From positions 1-64,000 of the forward strand of contig NZ_PIQA01000014.1 of NCBI RefSeq assembly GCF_003987095.1: a DNA stretch of 64,000 nt, in the 5' to 3' direction. Positions within the stretch are counted from its first letter, which is position 1, and each line of letters opens with the position of its first letter. The notes under the pieces were generated by a model. That model saw nothing but the letters and a program-made list of their open reading frames with translations. It searched no databases and was not told where the DNA came from. This stretch comes from Idiomarina piscisalsi (lineage in GTDB: Bacteria > Pseudomonadota > Gammaproteobacteria > Enterobacterales > Alteromonadaceae). Below, piece by piece: positions 47,786-57,818 of this stretch. The translations under genes were made by a program, and so were the position numbers.

Positions 47786-49031
47786 TCGCTGAAATACGCT
47801 TTTTTACATCTTCCGTTATTGTTTTTATCAGTGTATTTGATACACCGACACGCTCCGCTTCAGTAGCAAAAGACATAGCGGCCTCTGCGATTTCCTCGAT
47901 CATTTTATTAACAGGCTTCACATCTTTAAAACCAGCCTGGGCAGCTATTATCTCGAGCGCTTCTTTATCGGGAAAGCGACCATTGCCGTTAAAAGCTGTC
48001 ATGTGCTCTTCGTATGGCGATGGGCTGTATACAATGTCGTAGCATGGTGAGAGCTGCCAGTTATCTTCATCATCCGCCAGGAAGCTGAAATTCTTCGAGT
48101 GATCATCCTGGTTTACCATTATGTAATTGAACAACATCCGCTTTACAAGCTTTTTGGCGTCATCAACACCACATAGCAACCTCGTTGCTTTAACCAAATC
48201 GACGTAGTCTAAAGACGGTTCTCTAAAGGATGCGTCGAGCAAACCACACGCCGAAATCATATGGTAACGACCATGGCTTCTTCGTTGATGATTAACACAG
48301 TCAAATCGTATTTGTTGTAACCAGAACTGCCCGTCACCGGCATCAAATAAACTAAATTCAGGAACTTCTATGCCTACTTTCTTTGCAATGGTCAAGTAAA
48401 TAGATTCAACGAGGCTTTCTTCATGCTTAAGTAAAAACTTCTCCGAGGTTAACTTGATGATCAGCTTTTTTCCCGATGCAGCAGGATCCGTCGAGTACTT
48501 TCCGTTTTCCATCAATGTGGCATTTAGTTTCGGTCGCGCACCTCCAGAACCACCGGCAGTTTGTAAGTGATCAATGAGCTCGGTTTCCGTTCCCTCAAAC
48601 TCTTTTACCGCTTCTTTTCCCAAAGCAGTCAAAGCTACATCTTCTATTCGAGACTTATTAAGCGAGGTTTGTGGTTGATACGACAACGCGCCCAGGCAAT
48701 TTCCGCCAATAACGGCTAAACGTTCAAGTGCACTGACCCTTTGAGGGTTAAACCCGTTCTTTCGTAGTACCCTATCGAGTAGGTAAAGCCCCCAACCGTC
48801 CGGCAAGCTATCAGCGAAAACACCATGCAACCCATAATGAGGTTGTTTAGGTGCCTTTTGAAGCTCCCTCGAAAAGGCTAAATTGAACGGTGCTAATGAC
48901 GCGCTTCGACGCTGCAGGTACTCTTTATCGTACTGAAAGTACACGCCGGTTTTATTTTCAGCCAAGGTTCCAACGTCGATACACTGACCGGTTGTCAGTG
49001 TTCTTTTTACCTGAAGAGGTGTTTCAAGCAT
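47778..49031 (-). CDS. HipA-family kinase, module 3
   Basis: 417 residues. N-terminal HipA subdomain (about 8-120), then GGSGGARPKLNATL (nucleotide loop), catalytic loop VNQDDHSKNFS and metal-binding LSPCYDIVYSP. QIRFDC replaces the usual RFDR, the final Arg being Cys. It converges on and overlaps the solute-binding-protein gene by 8 bp and overlaps its HipB-like partner by 8 bp. Target protein unknown. Confidence 0.87.
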   Translation of the reverse strand: MLETPLQVKRTLTTGQCIDVGTLAENKTGVYFQYDKEYLQRRSASLAPFNLAFSRELQKAPKQPHYGLHGVFADSLPDGWGLYLLDRVLRKNGFNPQRVSALERLAVIGGNCLGALSYQPQTSLNKSRIEDVALTALGKEAVKEFEGTETELIDHLQTAGGSGGARPKLNATLMENGKYSTDPAASGKKLIIKLTSEKFLLKHEESLVESIYLTIAKKVGIEVPEFSLFDAGDGQFWLQQIRFDCVNHQRRSHGRYHMISACGLLDASFREPSLDYVDLVKATRLLCGVDDAKKLVKRMLFNYIMVNQDDHSKNFSFLADDEDNWQLSPCYDIVYSPSPYEEHMTAFNGNGRFPDKEALEIIAAQAGFKDVKPVNKMIEEIAEAAMSFATEAERVGVSNTLIKTITEDVKKRISAIN

Positions 49032-49299
49032 TGTTCAGAACCTCTTCTATCGTTTTTGGATTCTCTTCCTGTTTCAGAAATTCGCGCAGCTTGTTGAGAT
49101 CACCCAATGCTTCCACCAACATGAGGAATTGGCGTAACGAGATATTCCCGGTGCTCTCAAACTTACGAATAGTCCCATACGGCACGCCCGACTTATCCGC
49201 CAATGCCTCTACCGAAAGCTTCTGAGCTTTCCTGCACTGCTTTATGTAGCGCTTTAAATCTAGTTGCGTGTCAAACGCTGTGTTTAACTGGAGTGTCAT
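49024..49299 (-). CDS. HipB-like XRE-family antitoxin, module 3
   Basis: 91 residues with a central helix-turn-helix (LSVEALADKSGVPYGTIRKFE) at about 29-50. It should neutralise the HipA kinase whose gene overlaps its 3' end. An inverted repeat begins at its own start codon (49298-49346), ideal for autorepression. Confidence 0.83.
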   Translation of the reverse strand: MTLQLNTAFDTQLDLKRYIKQCRKAQKLSVEALADKSGVPYGTIRKFESTGNISLRQFLMLVEALGDLNKLREFLKQEENPKTIEEVLNNA

Positions 49300-49346
49300 A
49301 ATAGTAGCAAAAATGGTCTTTTATAACGAAAATTTGTTACTATTAT
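49298..49346 (-). promoter_or_regulatory. Operator-like inverted repeat at the hipB module 3 start
   Basis: ATAATAGTAGCAAA (49298-49311) and TTTGTTACTATTAT (49333-49346) match as inverted repeats at 13 of 14 positions. The promoter-proximal arm covers the start codon, so binding would block both transcription and early elongation. Confidence 0.6.
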
Positions 49347-49407
49347 AGCATAAAACAAGAACCGTACCTGACTTAAATAACGTCAGGTACAGTGTTGCAA
49401 CAGCAGG

Positions 49408-52400
49408 CTACCTTGCTTCTTGCATTTCTTTTTCAAGGCGCGAGGCTTCGTCAGCGCGAGGTTTAGTGAAGCGGGCTAACCACAAGTAAAGTACCGGCGT
49501 TAGGTACAAGGTAAACAGCGTGGCTAAACCTAAGCCACCAAATACCACCCAACCAATGGAGTTCCGAGCTTCTGCCCCAGCACCGGCTGACAATATCAGC
49601 GGTAAACCACCTAAAATGGTCGACACCAGGGTCATCATAATCGGACGTAGACGTATCAGCGCGGCTTCCTCTATGGCCTTGCGAACACTAAGTCCACGGT
49701 CACGCAATTGGTCGGCAAACTCCACTAATAATACGGAGTTCTTCGCCAGCAAGCCTATCAGCATGACTAAACCGATTTGCGAATAGATGTTCATTGAGGT
49801 GCCGGTTAAGAACAACGCGTAAATCGCCGCAGCAATACCAAAGGGCACAGTCAACATAACCACCACCGCACTGTTCACCGACTCGAATTGTGCCGCCAAT
49901 ACCAGCAGAACAATCAGAAACGCCAAAATGTACGTCATTGCCACTTCCTGAGAAGTATCCTCAAAGGTCGATGCTTCGCCTAAGAACACCAAGCCCATAC
50001 CGTCTGGCAATACATCCTGTGCAACCGCACGCAACTGCTCTACGGCTTCAGACATAGGCAATTCTTCCGGTAAGTCACCGTCAATTTCTATGGCACGACG
50101 CTGTGCCTGACGCTCAAGTTCTGCCGACACACCCTCTTCAACAATTTCCGAGACACTGGAAATTGGCACTAAGCCACCATCGCTTGAAGAAACATACAGG
50201 TTCTGCATGTCTTGTGGCGACTGAATAATATTGTTACGAGTGCGCAGCATCAGTGGAATTTGCTGGTCACCGACGTTTAGGTCGGCAACATCATCGCCAT
50301 CAATAGCGGCGCGCAATGTCGAGGATATGTCGCTGAGCGAAACGCCCAGCTCCGCGGCCCGGCGACGATCAATTTTCACGCGCAACTGAGGCTGTGTAGG
50401 CTGATACGACACATTTAAGTTGCCCATTTCCGGAATCTGTCGCTCAACTTCAGCGGTAAACTCACGCGCAACTTTAAAGATGTCATCATAATTTTCACCC
50501 GTGATAGCCATTTCAATGCCACCGCCCTGGCCTCGCAAATTCAGGCTATTGTCACCAAAGGCTCGGCCCGGTGCGCCCGGTACCTGGCTTAATGGCTCCC
50601 GAATATTCTCAATGATCTCCTGCTGACTAATGTCCCGCTCTTCCCACGGCTTCAGGTTCGCACTGATAAAGACAATGTTCGGGTCCCACTGACCAACCAC
50701 GGTATAAATGGACTCAATATCACCGCTTTCTTTATATTCGAGTAAGATTTCTTCAAGTTGACGCGCCTGCCGGTCCATAAACTTAACACCGACACCGTCC
50801 GGTCCTCGCGCAAAGACTCTTACCGCACCGCGGTCTTCATCGGGCATGAGCTCACTATTAATTTGGTCGAATAGCACCACGCCACCGCCGGCAGCCAGTA
50901 ACGACACTACGCCAACAACCCAGCTGGCGTTCAGCGCCTTATGAAGGGTTCGTTGGTAGAATCCTTTGAACTTGTGGCCAATACCGCCGAAGATATTGGT
51001 TTTACCGGCAGATTTAGGCAAACGCGCCGTAAATGCCGGTACTAAAGACAGTGCCACGAAAGAAGAAATAACGACGGCCGCTGCAAGCACTCCGCCAAAC
51101 TCCCGGAACAAACGGCCTGCAGTTGACGGTAAAAACGCAATGGGTACAAATACGGCAACCAGAACCGCTGTCGTCGCAACCACCGCGAAGAACACTTCTC
51201 GCGTCGCCAGGACCGCTGCGGCGCGACTGCCGAGCCCCATATTACGGCGTCGCTGAATATTCTCCGTGACAACAATGGCGTCATCAACAATCAAACCAGT
51301 GGCCAGAACCAGTGCCAACAAGGTCAATATGTTGACCGAAAAGCCCATCAGCCATATGGCAGCAACAGCACCAAACAATGCAACGGGTATCGACAAAGCC
51401 GGAATAATGGTCGCCCGGAATGAGCCAATGAATACCCACAATGTGCCGATCACCAACGCAATGGTTATCGCCAGAGTAGTGACAACCTCAGCAACCGACT
51501 TACGGATAAACTGCGCATCGTCATTGGTAATGGTCATTTCCATATCCGGGAAGCGATCGCGCAGGCGCTCCAGTACCTGAATGGCCCGGTCGGAAATTTC
51601 AATGGTGTTAGAGCCCGCCTGGCGAATAACCCCCAAGCCTACCACAGGTTTTCCGTCCAAGCGCACGAAGCTGCTGGCATCCGACGGCGCAAAATACGCC
51701 TGTGCGACATCACCCACACGAATGTCGTCCTGAATAATAATATTCTCGACTTGCTCTTCGTTTATTGCCGTCGCATCGGCGCGAATAATCAGCCGCTGAT
51801 CCGTCGACTTCAAACTGCCTGCGGGCACATCAAAAGGCGCCTGACGTAGCGCATCGGCAACATCAGTGACCGAAATACCAAAGCTCACCAGTTTCAGTGG
51901 ATTCAGATCCACCCGCATAACCCGTTCACGATCACCATTTAAGCGCACATCAGCCACCCCATTTATGGCCAAAAACTCAGGTGATAAGTCAGTCTCGAGT
52001 CGGCGTGTTAACTGTTCAAGCGTTAAAGTTTCGCTGCTGACTGCAATATCCAGTACCGAGCGTGCGTCATTGTCAGCCTTGCGAACGTTAACTTGTTCAA
52101 CGTCATCGGGGAGCTCTCTGCGAACCTGGTTCACTGCTTCACGAACTTCCGCCGCAACCACATCCAGGTCAACCCCCGGGTTAAATTCAATGGAGATACG
52201 GGCGCTGTTTTCTTCACTTTGCGAATTAATATTTCTGACACCCGAAACACGCGCTGCTGCGCCTTCCAGAATACTGGTCACTTCGGCATCGACGGTTTCT
52301 GGCGCACCGCCGGGCAGAGAAGCACTCACACCAACGACAGGTCGGTCAACATCGGGCAGCTCACGCACTTCAACACCCATCAGTGCCGCTATCCCGGCAA

Positions 52401-52503
52401 TGGCAATCAGAATATTGAGTACAACAATCAATACAGGTCGGCGGATAGACACCGACGGCAAGTCGTTGGTATCAGTATGCGTATCGAGTTGCTTATCAGA
52501 CAT
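49408..52503 (-). CDS. RND-type multidrug efflux permease (AcrB family)
   Basis: 1031 residues, full length for the HAE-1 drug-export group. Twelve membrane helices and two periplasmic loops are evident. LVLATGLIVDDAIVVTENIQRR in TM4 (shown in part) carries the paired Asp of the proton relay, and the N-terminus SIRRPVLIVVLNILI is typical. It uses proton flow to expel drugs, dyes or detergents. The adaptor gene upstream overlaps by 1 base (TAATG). No outer-membrane factor is adjacent, so it probably borrows a TolC protein encoded elsewhere. Confidence 0.92.
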   Translation of the reverse strand: MSDKQLDTHTDTNDLPSVSIRRPVLIVVLNILIAIAGIAALMGVEVRELPDVDRPVVGVSASLPGGAPETVDAEVTSILEGAAARVSGVRNINSQSEENSARISIEFNPGVDLDVVAAEVREAVNQVRRELPDDVEQVNVRKADNDARSVLDIAVSSETLTLEQLTRRLETDLSPEFLAINGVADVRLNGDRERVMRVDLNPLKLVSFGISVTDVADALRQAPFDVPAGSLKSTDQRLIIRADATAINEEQVENIIIQDDIRVGDVAQAYFAPSDASSFVRLDGKPVVGLGVIRQAGSNTIEISDRAIQVLERLRDRFPDMEMTITNDDAQFIRKSVAEVVTTLAITIALVIGTLWVFIGSFRATIIPALSIPVALFGAVAAIWLMGFSVNILTLLALVLATGLIVDDAIVVTENIQRRRNMGLGSRAAAVLATREVFFAVVATTAVLVAVFVPIAFLPSTAGRLFREFGGVLAAAVVISSFVALSLVPAFTARLPKSAGKTNIFGGIGHKFKGFYQRTLHKALNASWVVGVVSLLAAGGGVVLFDQINSELMPDEDRGAVRVFARGPDGVGVKFMDRQARQLEEILLEYKESGDIESIYTVVGQWDPNIVFISANLKPWEERDISQQEIIENIREPLSQVPGAPGRAFGDNSLNLRGQGGGIEMAITGENYDDIFKVAREFTAEVERQIPEMGNLNVSYQPTQPQLRVKIDRRRAAELGVSLSDISSTLRAAIDGDDVADLNVGDQQIPLMLRTRNNIIQSPQDMQNLYVSSSDGGLVPISSVSEIVEEGVSAELERQAQRRAIEIDGDLPEELPMSEAVEQLRAVAQDVLPDGMGLVFLGEASTFEDTSQEVAMTYILAFLIVLLVLAAQFESVNSAVVVMLTVPFGIAAAIYALFLTGTSMNIYSQIGLVMLIGLLAKNSVLLVEFADQLRDRGLSVRKAIEEAALIRLRPIMMTLVSTILGGLPLILSAGAGAEARNSIGWVVFGGLGLATLFTLYLTPVLYLWLARFTKPRADEASRLEKEMQEAR

Positions 52504-53558
52504 TATTCGCTAAGCTCCCCGCCGTCATCCAAAGTAGTGCGATCAAACTTAACCGGCTGCCCATCACGTAAGCTCTGCACACCCTCAACAATTAGCAAGT
52601 CGTCTCGATGAATATTGCCTGAGACTAATACTCGACCCGCTAAACGCTGCTCAATTTGCACTTCCACGCGCTTCGCATTTTTGCCTTCAACCACCCAGAC
52701 AAACGGGCTGTTCACTCCCCAGGACAAGGCCGCTTCTGGAATTGCTGCGAACTCCTGACCAGCAAGAGAAATAGACGTACGGAAGCTAGTACCCGGCAGA
52801 AAATCATCATTTTCATTATTGATGCGTGCTCGGGCCCGATACATCCGGGTTTGCGGATTAATCCGCGAGTCCATTTCAACAATTTCTGCCGTCACTGGTT
52901 GCCCTGAATAACGCCAGGGTTGCACTTTAAGCTCGGCACCTTCACCCAATAGCGACACCGCCGCTTCAGGAATTTTGAAATCAATTAATAACGAGGAGCG
53001 ATCATCCAAGGTCGCAATCGCCGTTTGCTCGTCAATGCGATCGCCCACTTCCACGTCGGTAATGCCTATGACACCTTCAAAGGGTGCACGAATAAAGCGG
53101 TCTTCCAGCTCAATTTTGGCATTATCTAATTCGACACGAGCTAAGTCTCTTAGCAGTACCGCATTATCAAGCTCTGACTGGGGCACTGCGCCGCGCTCAT
53201 GACTTTCGCGCAAACGCTCAACAGTGCGCTGCGCATCTCTTAAGTTGATTTGCGCTTGCTCAACCGCTACTTTTTGTCGTCTTGCATCCAGCTCGACCAA
53301 AAGCTCACCTTCTTCCACTACTTGTCCGGGCTCGAAATATACCGCGACCACACGGTCGCCCACCGCCGGATAAATAGTGATAGAACGTGCTGCTTCCGCC
53401 GTTCCCACCGCTTCAACTCGGTTTTTCTCCTGCTCAAACTTCACAGGCTCAACCAATACCAAAGCTTCACGAGATCCAAACTGTTGAGCTTGCGCTGCAC
53501 TCGCATACATAAAAACAGACAACAAACCCAATACTGCAATCGACAAAAAATGCTTCAT
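52503..53558 (-). CDS. RND periplasmic adaptor (HlyD/AcrA family)
   Basis: 351 residues. A signal peptide ends at AQAQQ. Lipoyl-like half motif VYFEPGQVVEEGELLVELDARR (in part), a short coiled coil (QAQINLRDAQRTVERLRES, about 100-150) and the beta-barrel region FIRAPFEGVIGITDVEVGD follow, the standard adaptor layout. No lipobox Cys is seen, so it is anchored otherwise or is soluble. It couples the downstream pump to an outer-membrane channel and is co-translated with it. A terminator separates it from azurin. Confidence 0.9.
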   Translation of the reverse strand: MKHFLSIAVLGLLSVFMYASAAQAQQFGSREALVLVEPVKFEQEKNRVEAVGTAEAARSITIYPAVGDRVVAVYFEPGQVVEEGELLVELDARRQKVAVEQAQINLRDAQRTVERLRESHERGAVPQSELDNAVLLRDLARVELDNAKIELEDRFIRAPFEGVIGITDVEVGDRIDEQTAIATLDDRSSLLIDFKIPEAAVSLLGEGAELKVQPWRYSGQPVTAEIVEMDSRINPQTRMYRARARINNENDDFLPGTSFRTSISLAGQEFAAIPEAALSWGVNSPFVWVVEGKNAKRVEVQIEQRLAGRVLVSGNIHRDDLLIVEGVQSLRDGQPVKFDRTTLDDGGELSE

Positions 53559-53575
53559 AAACTTCGGTTAACTCC

Positions 53576-53602
53576 AAAAAAACTGCAGCCCAATGGCTGC
53601 AG
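53576..53602 (-). terminator. Rho-independent terminator after azurin
   Basis: On the minus strand CTGCAGCC-ATTG-GGCTGCAG is a perfect 8-bp stem followed by seven T residues. It ends the azurin transcript before the RND genes. Confidence 0.85.
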
Positions 53603-53642
53603 CTGTATCATCTCATTGTGTTGGTAATTCTGCTATTAACAG

Positions 53643-54089
53643 TTACTTAATAGAGAATGTACCTTGCATAATGGCTGAGTGACCCGGGAAGGTACAAAAG
53701 AACTTGTACTCGCCGTCAGCGCTCATACCCTCGGTAGAGAACGTCACTGAGGTTTCTTCACCTCCACCAACAACGTCGGTTGCCGCAATCACTGCGTCAG
53801 ACTCAGGCACATAATTATTTTCCAAACCTGCTGACATTCCTTGCTGCACGACCGACTGCATGTCACCCGCTTCACTTAATACCCAGTTGTGTCCCATAAC
53901 TTTTTTGTCCAACTTACCTGAGTGCGTCAGAGTTAAAGTTACTTCGCTACAGCTGGCAGGAACTGATAGCTCCTTTTTATCAAACCTCATGTTGTCGTTA
54001 CTATCAATAGTGAGTTCACATTCGTTAGCTTGCGCTGCGTTTGCGACAAACAACAATGAACCTGCTAATAAAGACAAAATATAACGCAT
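53643..54089 (-). CDS. azu: Azurin, periplasmic type-1 copper protein
   Basis: 148 residues with a signal peptide cleaved near AQANEC. The mature protein of about 128 residues has all type-1 copper ligands: His in MGHNWV, then Cys in FFCTFPGH, the second His and Met in IMQG. The N-terminal disulfide cysteines (EC, SC) are present. Azurin carries electrons in the periplasm, for example to nitrite reductase or peroxidase, and may help in redox stress. GGAG precedes the ATG; a terminator follows. Confidence 0.94.
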   Translation of the reverse strand: MRYILSLLAGSLLFVANAAQANECELTIDSNDNMRFDKKELSVPASCSEVTLTLTHSGKLDKKVMGHNWVLSEAGDMQSVVQQGMSAGLENNYVPESDAVIAATDVVGGGEETSVTFSTEGMSADGEYKFFCTFPGHSAIMQGTFSIK

Positions 54090-54198
54090 TACAATACTCC
54101 TTCATGTAGGATGAAACGAACTACTTCCTTATTACGTAAAATCTCGCATTGAGATTACTTTGTACGAGATATTTACACGATAACCTTACGAGACTTCT

Positions 54199-55350
54199 AT
54201 GACGACAACACGTTTTTCATCACAGTCTGTGCTCGCACAAGGCGGAACCAATAAATACATAAAAGATGTATCTATTATTCCACCAGTATACACATCTACC
54301 ACCTATCTACGCGACAGCGATAACCAGTACCGCTCCGGTTTGGTGTATTCCAGAGCTGACAACCCAACCTATCGCCCTGCTGAAAAATTGTTAGCAGAGC
54401 TCGAAAACGCTGTTGATGCCCGCTTATTTGCCTCTGGTATGGCAGCCGCAACAGCGGTCTTTCAAGCCTTAAAACCCGGTGACTCTATTATAGCACCTAA
54501 GGTGATGTACTGGGCGCTGCGCCAGTGGCTGAAAACCTTTGGTCAGGACGCCGAATTACACATACGTTTTGTAGACACGAGTAACCTCGAAGAGTTGCAA
54601 GAGTCAGTCAATGAGAAAGCACCGACTCTTATTTGGTTAGAAACACCAGGGAACCCGCTGTGGACAGTCACCGATATAGAAGCGGTGTCGGCTATTGCAA
54701 AAAATTGCGGAGCCCTACTTGCGGTAGACTCCACCGTTGCGACACCATTACTCACTAAGCCGCTGGATTTAGGTGCCGATATTGTCATGCATTCAGCCAC
54801 CAAATATCTAAACGGTCACTCTGATGTTATTTCTGGTGCGTTGGCGGCGCGGGAAAACAATGAGTTCTGGCAGCGGTTAGTGGCTATTCGCGCGCAAAGT
54901 GGTGCAGTACCTAGTCCTCAAGATGCGTCCCAGCTGCTGCGCGGCATGCGTACCTTATTTTTACGAGTGCGCGAGAGCTGTCAAAATGCGCTGTACATTG
55001 CTGAGCAGTTAGAACAACACCCTAACGTCACCGAAGTCCTGTATCCGGGCCTTAAAAGCTTTGCCGGGCATGAGGTCGCCGCTAAGCAAATGCAGGGAGG
55101 CTTTGGCGGTATGTTGTCTATTCGTCTGGCGGGTGGAGAGAAAGCCGCTATTGCCGTTGCTGCGCAAACTCAGCTTTGGCATCGCGCTACGTCATTAGGT
55201 GGCGTAGAGAGTCTAATTGAGCACCGCGCCAGTATTGAAGGACCAGACACCCCGGTTCCTTCAGACTTATTGCGTTTGTCGGTCGGTATCGAAAGCGCCG
55301 ACGACCTGCTGAAAGACTTACAACAGGCCATCGACAGCGCACACGCTTAA
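54199..55350 (+). CDS. Cys/Met-metabolism PLP-dependent enzyme (cystathionine lyase/synthase type)
   Basis: 383 residues. The PLP lysine sits in [38 protein letters not shown] and ETPGNPLW are family hallmarks. Members include cystathionine beta-lyase (MetC), gamma-synthase and gamma-lyase, which are hard to separate by eye; the overall form favours a MetC-type lyase that converts cystathionine to homocysteine, pyruvate and ammonia. Monocistronic, ending 4 bp inside the convergent malic enzyme gene. Confidence 0.85.
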   Translation: MTTTRFSSQSVLAQGGTNKYIKDVSIIPPVYTSTTYLRDSDNQYRSGLVYSRADNPTYRPAEKLLAELENAVDARLFASGMAAATAVFQALKPGDSIIAPKVMYWALRQWLKTFGQDAELHIRFVDTSNLEELQESVNEKAPTLIWLETPGNPLWTVTDIEAVSAIAKNCGALLAVDSTVATPLLTKPLDLGADIVMHSATKYLNGHSDVISGALAARENNEFWQRLVAIRAQSGAVPSPQDASQLLRGMRTLFLRVRESCQNALYIAEQLEQHPNVTEVLYPGLKSFAGHEVAAKQMQGGFGGMLSIRLAGGEKAAIAVAAQTQLWHRATSLGGVESLIEHRASIEGPDTPVPSDLLRLSVGIESADDLLKDLQQAIDSAHA

Positions 55351-57035
55351 ATGCTGACACGCTTATAAAAGCGGTATTCCGGTTTCCAGAAATTGTTGTC
55401 GATGCGCTCACGCAGCGTATCGTCATCAATTTCCAGCGCCAGGCCTTCCCGCTGAGCCACTTTACCCACCGCAAACGCAATGTCTTTGCTAAGTTGGGTT
55501 AAGTCATTGAAAGCCGGCAATAGCGCGTCACCTTTACCGTTTGCGCTCGGAGAGGCCTGAGCCAGCGTTTTACTGGCCACACGTAGCATTTCATCGCTAA
55601 CCAGACGCGCCTTAACCGACAACACACCCAGACCAATGCCCGGAAAAATGTAACTGTTGTTACACTGCGCTATCGGATACAACTGACCGTCATACTCAAC
55701 CTCGCCAAAGGGGCTACCGGTCGCAACAATTGCCTTGCCTTTCGTCCATTTAAGAACATCAGCCGGATGCGCCTCCACGTGTTTAGACGGGTTGCTTAAT
55801 GGGAAAATAATAGGCCGCTCGACATTTTTTGCCATAGCCTCAATCACTTGCTCGGTGAACAAGCCAGCCTGCCCGGACACACCAATGAGAATATCCGGCT
55901 CAGCACAATGCATTACATCCAGCAACGACGGGTAGTCACCACTGTATTCCCAGTCGTTTAAATCGTCAGTTTTTTGCGCCAACGCCTGTTGGAAGTCGCG
56001 TAAACCATCCATGGTGTCCATGACCAAACCATAACGGTCAACCATGAAAATCTGCTTCTTCGCCTGCTCCTCCGTTAAGCCCTCAGCAGTCATTTGAATC
56101 ATAACCTGCTCAGCAATACCACAACCCGCAGAGCCTGCACCAACAAACACCACTTTCTGCTCGCTGAGCTTTTTACCTTTCTGGCGACACGCCGCCAATA
56201 AAGTACCCACAGTGACAGACGCCGTTCCCTGAATATCATCGTTAAAGCAGCAGACTTCATCACGATAGCGACGCAGCAGCGGCATTGCATTCGGCTGCGC
56301 AAAGTCCTCAAACTGCAGCATTACACCCGGCCAGCGCTTAGTCACTGCCTTAATGAACTTATCCAGGAATTCATCATACTCTTCCTGATTAATACGCTTG
56401 TGACGCGCGCCCATGTACATTGGGTCTTCCAGCAGTTTTTCATTGTTGGTGCCTACATCCAGCATCACCGGCAAGGTATACGCAGGGCTAATACCACCAC
56501 AAGCGGTATACAGCGACAGCTTACCAATTGGAATGCCCATGCCACCAATGCCCTGATCACCTAAGCCAAGAATGCGTTCGCCGTCGGTGACGACAATGAC
56601 CTTCACCTTCTGCTTAGTCGCGTTGCGCAGAATATCGTCCAGCTGGTCGCGTTCAGAATACGAAATGAACAAGCCACGCGAGCTGCGGTAAATATCCGAG
56701 AATTTTTCACAAGCATCACCCACCGTCGGGGTGTAGATGATTGGCATCATCTCTTCCAGATGATCCGTCAGTAAGCGATAGAACAAGGTTTCGTTGTTGT
56801 CCTGAATAGCACGCAGATAAATGTGCTTATTCAAAGGCGTTTCAAAGCTTTTATACTGCATGTACGCCCGCTCAGCCTGCTCTTCAATGCTCTCATAGCG
56901 AGGCGGCAGCAAGCCCGTCAGGTTAAACGCCGCGCGCTCTTCCTTACTGAACGCACTGCCTTTGTTCAGCAACGGGGTTTCCAACAAATTCGGACCAGAA
57001 TAAGGAATATAAAGCGGGCGCTGCGTCTGCGGCAT
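55347..57035 (-). CDS. maeA: NAD-dependent malic enzyme
   Basis: 562 residues (E. coli MaeA 565). The malic signature [17 protein letters not shown] is near residue 105. [22 protein letters not shown], given in part, and [11 protein letters not shown] identify substrate and metal sites, and [16 protein letters not shown] is the NAD-binding Rossmann loop. It decarboxylates malate to pyruvate, feeding gluconeogenesis or acetyl-CoA; together with aceBA it suits growth on acids. AGGAG precedes the ATG. Confidence 0.94.
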   Translation of the reverse strand: MPQTQRPLYIPYSGPNLLETPLLNKGSAFSKEERAAFNLTGLLPPRYESIEEQAERAYMQYKSFETPLNKHIYLRAIQDNNETLFYRLLTDHLEEMMPIIYTPTVGDACEKFSDIYRSSRGLFISYSERDQLDDILRNATKQKVKVIVVTDGERILGLGDQGIGGMGIPIGKLSLYTACGGISPAYTLPVMLDVGTNNEKLLEDPMYMGARHKRINQEEYDEFLDKFIKAVTKRWPGVMLQFEDFAQPNAMPLLRRYRDEVCCFNDDIQGTASVTVGTLLAACRQKGKKLSEQKVVFVGAGSAGCGIAEQVMIQMTAEGLTEEQAKKQIFMVDRYGLVMDTMDGLRDFQQALAQKTDDLNDWEYSGDYPSLLDVMHCAEPDILIGVSGQAGLFTEQVIEAMAKNVERPIIFPLSNPSKHVEAHPADVLKWTKGKAIVATGSPFGEVEYDGQLYPIAQCNNSYIFPGIGLGVLSVKARLVSDEMLRVASKTLAQASPSANGKGDALLPAFNDLTQLSKDIAFAVGKVAQREGLALEIDDDTLRERIDNNFWKPEYRFYKRVSI

Positions 57036-57141
57036 AAGTACAAACTCCTGAAAGCCAAAGTAGCGCTTAGTTTAACGTAGCCTGACATTTATGTCAGGTG
57101 GGATATCGAGGAAGCGACTGTTGAGTCACATGTTTCGCTGG

Positions 57142-57254
57142 AGCGTTAAGGGCCGTTATGCCAGAGACGCTGCAAGTTCATCCATGAACGCTTGACGAAG
57201 GCCATCCATGGCCTTCGACACTCTGACATAAAGCCCTTCAACACTCGTAACGCT
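57142..57254. repeat. Intergenic stem-loop repeat, copy A
   Basis: Nested inverted repeats: AGCGTT (57142-57147) with AACGCT (57249-57254), then an imperfect outer stem (57148-57166 with 57221-57238). Inside are two hairpins with TCCA loops: GTTCA-TCCA-TGAAC and CGAAGGCCA-TCCA-TGGCCTTCG. It shares long stretches with copy B at 62718-62799, including GCTCATCCATGA-like and CTTGACGAAGGCC. No gene fits; it is probably a dispersed repeat. Confidence 0.7.
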
Positions 57255-57278
57255 TACATGCGCCTTAACAACCGCTCA

Positions 57279-57656
57279 TCAAGCTTCAGTTCGATCTAGT
57301 TCGTAATCCATAACCAGGCATTCCAGAGGTATATATAAGCCGCTATGGAGTCGTCGAATCATAGGCAGCGTTAAACGCCGTTTCCGATTTAAAACCTCAC
57401 TAACCCGACTCCTCTGACCTAAAAATGGCACCAAATCAGAATCTTTCAGGCCCTCCTGATCCATTCTGAATTTAATCGCTTCCACAGGATCGGGCGCATC
57501 GATTTTATACTTAGCTTCTTCGTACGCTTCGACCAAAGTCACCAGAATATCGAGTTCATCAGCCGCTTCTGTATTTGGTTCAGCATCCCAAAGCTCATCA
57601 ATACGAACCAGAGCCTTTTGATGATCCTCAGCCGTTTTTATAGGCTTTATATTCAT
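57279..57656 (-). CDS. higA: HigA-type antitoxin without a functional toxin
   Basis: 125 residues from ATG 57656, with GGTAAAGGT just ahead. It starts MNIKPIKTAEDHQKAL and continues with the acidic helical N-terminal half typical of this HigA class (COG5499), then a C-terminal helix-turn-helix (LVPFLGQRSRVSEVLNRKR and LTLPMIRRLH). It would bind the operators upstream and repress its own promoter. Directly before it is a 24-codon remnant of the toxin gene, so it is a solo antitoxin. It could protect against incoming related toxins, which is inference. Confidence 0.85.
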   Translation of the reverse strand: MNIKPIKTAEDHQKALVRIDELWDAEPNTEAADELDILVTLVEAYEEAKYKIDAPDPVEAIKFRMDQEGLKDSDLVPFLGQRSRVSEVLNRKRRLTLPMIRRLHSGLYIPLECLVMDYELDRTEA

Positions 57657-57666
57657 ACCTTTACCT

Positions 57667-57741
57667 CTAAATTGTTTCTGCATCCCTGCAATTAGGCTTT
57701 TCCCAAAACTCGCGAAGAGTTGCCCTTGATACAATTCTCAT
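57667..57741 (-). pseudogene. higB: Truncated higB toxin remnant
   Basis: From ATG 57741 the frame reads MRIVSRATLREFWEKPNC then RDAETI and a TAG stop, 24 residues. The first part matches the HigB N-terminus (MRIVS.xTLREFWE..), where intact toxins have about 95-110 residues. The remaining 70 or more codons are missing: after the stop the sequence passes straight to the higA ribosome-binding site, so an internal deletion has removed the toxin body. Operator and promoter upstream remain intact. Confidence 0.75.
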
Positions 57742-57764
57742 GAACGTAGTTATCCCTAATCTAA

Positions 57765-57781
57765 TTTCCCATCATGGGAAA
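57765..57781 (-). promoter_or_regulatory. Proximal operator and promoter of the higBA locus
   Basis: TTTCCCATCATGGGAAA is a perfect 8-1-8 palindrome about 24 bp before the higB start. On the minus strand a consensus TTGACA (57793-57798) is followed 16 bases later by CATGAT, which overlaps this palindrome, so bound HigA would block RNA polymerase. Confidence 0.65.
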
Positions 57782-57803
57782 GAATAAAGCTTTGTCAATA
57801 AAA

Positions 57804-57818
57804 TTCCCAATACGGGAA
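57804..57818 (-). promoter_or_regulatory. Distal operator of the higBA locus
   Basis: TTCCCAATACGGGAA carries the same TTCCC/GGGAA arms as the proximal operator, about 38 bp away, on the far side of the -35 box. Two sites allow cooperative binding by an antitoxin dimer. Confidence 0.55.

Noticed and set aside
51866-52611. Two long overlapping open frames (215 and 172 residues) opposite the RND pump gene
   Set aside because: They are low-complexity Ser/Thr/Arg-rich shadows of a real gene on the other strand, with no ribosome-binding site or family match.
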